DNA of 43,475 bases from Roseibacillus sp. (GTDB lineage: Bacteria > Verrucomicrobiota > Verrucomicrobiae > Verrucomicrobiales > Akkermansiaceae). Both the position numbers and the translations under genes were made by a program. Each line of letters starts with the position of its first letter. Within the stretch, counting starts at the first letter, position 1. Shown one piece after another: positions 42,677 to 43,475 of the stretch. The DNA lies in contig PBNG01000095.1 of assembly GCA_002723015.1 (NCBI GenBank), positions 1 through 43,475 of the forward strand, written 5' to 3'. The notes under the pieces are model-generated. The model saw only the letters and a program-made list of their open reading frames with translations, was not told where the DNA came from and did no database searches.

Positions 42677-43475
42677 ATGAGCGAGACTAACAACTCCAAC
42701 CGACGCAAATTTGTAAAAACCGCCACGGCTGCCACTGCAGTGGCCGGCTTCCCCCACATTGGCCGTGCCGAAATCGGTAGCAGCAACACCATCAAGGTGG
42801 GCCTGATTGGATGCGGAGGGCGCGGGACAGGAGCAGCCACTCAAGCCCTGAAATCGGACGACAAGGTCAAGCTCTGGGCCATGGCCGACGCTTTCCCCGA
42901 GAAAATCGAAGGGCCTCTCAAGACCCTTGGGGCAGCCTTCGGCAAGGAAAGGGTGGAAGTAGAAAAGAACCGTCAGTTTACCGGTCTTGACGCTTTTGAG
43001 AAATTGGCGGCATCCGACGTTGACGTCATCCTGATGGCGACTCCTCCCGGATACCGTCCTTCCATGCTTCGAAAGTGTATTGAGGCTGGGAAGCACGTCT
43101 TCGCCGAGAAGCCCATGGCAATCGACATGGCCGGAATTCATCACCTGATGGAAACCGCCAAAATCGCTGACGAGAAGAAACTCGCCATTCAACACGGTTA
43201 CTGCTGGCGCTACAGCCCAGCCAACCGGGTAGGTTTCGACAAGGCTCTCAGTGGAGAGCTCGGCCGGATCACGAGTTTTGTGGGAACATATCTGGGTGGT
43301 ACCGTGCGCGCGCTCGCGCCAGACGCAACACAACCCGAGGGCATGGGCGATGTCGAGTGGCAGCTCCGCAACTGGATCAACTTCGAGTGGCTCTCCGGGG
43401 GGCCCCTTCTTGAGCAGTGCATTCATGCCGTCGACAAGATGGCCTGGGCCATGGGCGACGTCGCCCCGATCGCAG
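42677..43475 (+). CDS. Tat-exported Gfo/Idh/MocA oxidoreductase, 3' part beyond window
   Basis: The frame is open from the ATG at 42677 to the right edge, giving 266 residues. It starts MSETNNSNRRKFVKTATAAT, a twin-arginine signal (NRRKFVK). The Rossmann motif is VGLIGCGGRGTGAATQAL, and the catalytic EKP lies in HVFAEKPMAIDMAGIHHLM (about residues 152-170). IQHGYCWRYSPANR and the DVEWQLRNWINFEWLSGG segment are typical of the Planctomycete/Verrucomicrobial subgroup. It is divergent from the transporter gene and is the third family member in this cluster. It may act on a different sugar or be the first gene of a further operon. Confidence 0.9.
   Translation, partial: MSETNNSNRRKFVKTATAATAVAGFPHIGRAEIGSSNTIKVGLIGCGGRGTGAATQALKSDDKVKLWAMADAFPEKIEGPLKTLGAAFGKERVEVEKNRQFTGLDAFEKLAASDVDVILMATPPGYRPSMLRKCIEAGKHVFAEKPMAIDMAGIHHLMETAKIADEKKLAIQHGYCWRYSPANRVGFDKALSGELGRITSFVGTYLGGTVRALAPDATQPEGMGDVEWQLRNWINFEWLSGGPLLEQCIHAVDKMAWAMGDVAPIA

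Noticed and set aside
42536..43426. Minus-strand open frame of 296 codons opposite the partial oxidoreductase
   Set aside because: The plus strand has a Tat signal, Rossmann motif and EKP site; the antisense product shows no domain.

Overview
This window looks like a chromosomal segment of a Verrucomicrobiota bacterium. The support is indirect: secreted proteins ending in a DxDGDG motif followed by an 'S.DL..W ... FYRLR' tail, tandem DUF1080 domains, Tat-exported Gfo/Idh/MocA oxidoreductases, an SLA1-homology (SHD1) protein and an LL-diaminopimelate aminotransferase, a combination familiar from Verrucomicrobia and Planctomycetes. No rRNA, tRNA, CRISPR array or transposase was recognised. The taxonomic call is an inference.

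Region 1 (about 1-22240, nearly all on the minus strand) is a Wzx/Wzy-type exopolysaccharide or capsule locus, read from right to left. It opens with a GbsR/MarR-type regulator and an RfaH-like NusG paralogue. A roughly 340-base leader follows, carrying an ops/JUMPstart core (GGCGGTAGCGT) and palindromic GTTCAA-N6-TTGAAC sites. The operon body then encodes a GDP-mannose 3,5-epimerase homologue, a WecG/TagA transferase, a DUF2061 membrane protein, CysC, CysD and CysN for making PAPS, and four enzymes that together would make UDP-GlcNAc3NAcA (6-dehydrogenase, 3-dehydrogenase, N-acetyltransferase, aminotransferase). Next come a KpsF-type isomerase, a DCC protein, a discoidin-like exported protein, the Wzx flippase, glycosyltransferases, an FkbM methyltransferase, a Wzy-like polymerase and two sulfotransferases, one cut by the left edge. 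Together these predict a sulfated, uronic-acid-containing surface polysaccharide that may include L-galactose, under dual control by a repressor and an antiterminator.

Region 2 (22393-28206, plus strand, divergent from the locus) holds a 1331-residue secreted beta-helix protein and a secreted sulfatase. They share the same C-terminal module and may act on sulfated glycans, possibly the polysaccharide made next door.

Region 3 (28209-36924) is mostly housekeeping: dnaE, an SHD1/degenerate aspartyl-protease protein followed by a decayed gene remnant, a PII protein, an ABM-like small protein, dapL, a superoxide dismutase and a membrane-anchored coiled-coil protein.

Region 4 (36946-43475) is a carbohydrate-use cluster: a tandem DUF1080 protein (3-keto-disaccharide hydrolase family), a cytosolic and a Tat-exported Gfo/Idh/MocA oxidoreductase, an MFS transporter, and a divergent third oxidoreductase cut by the right edge. 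This set fits oxidation of glycosides to 3-keto sugars, cleavage and import.
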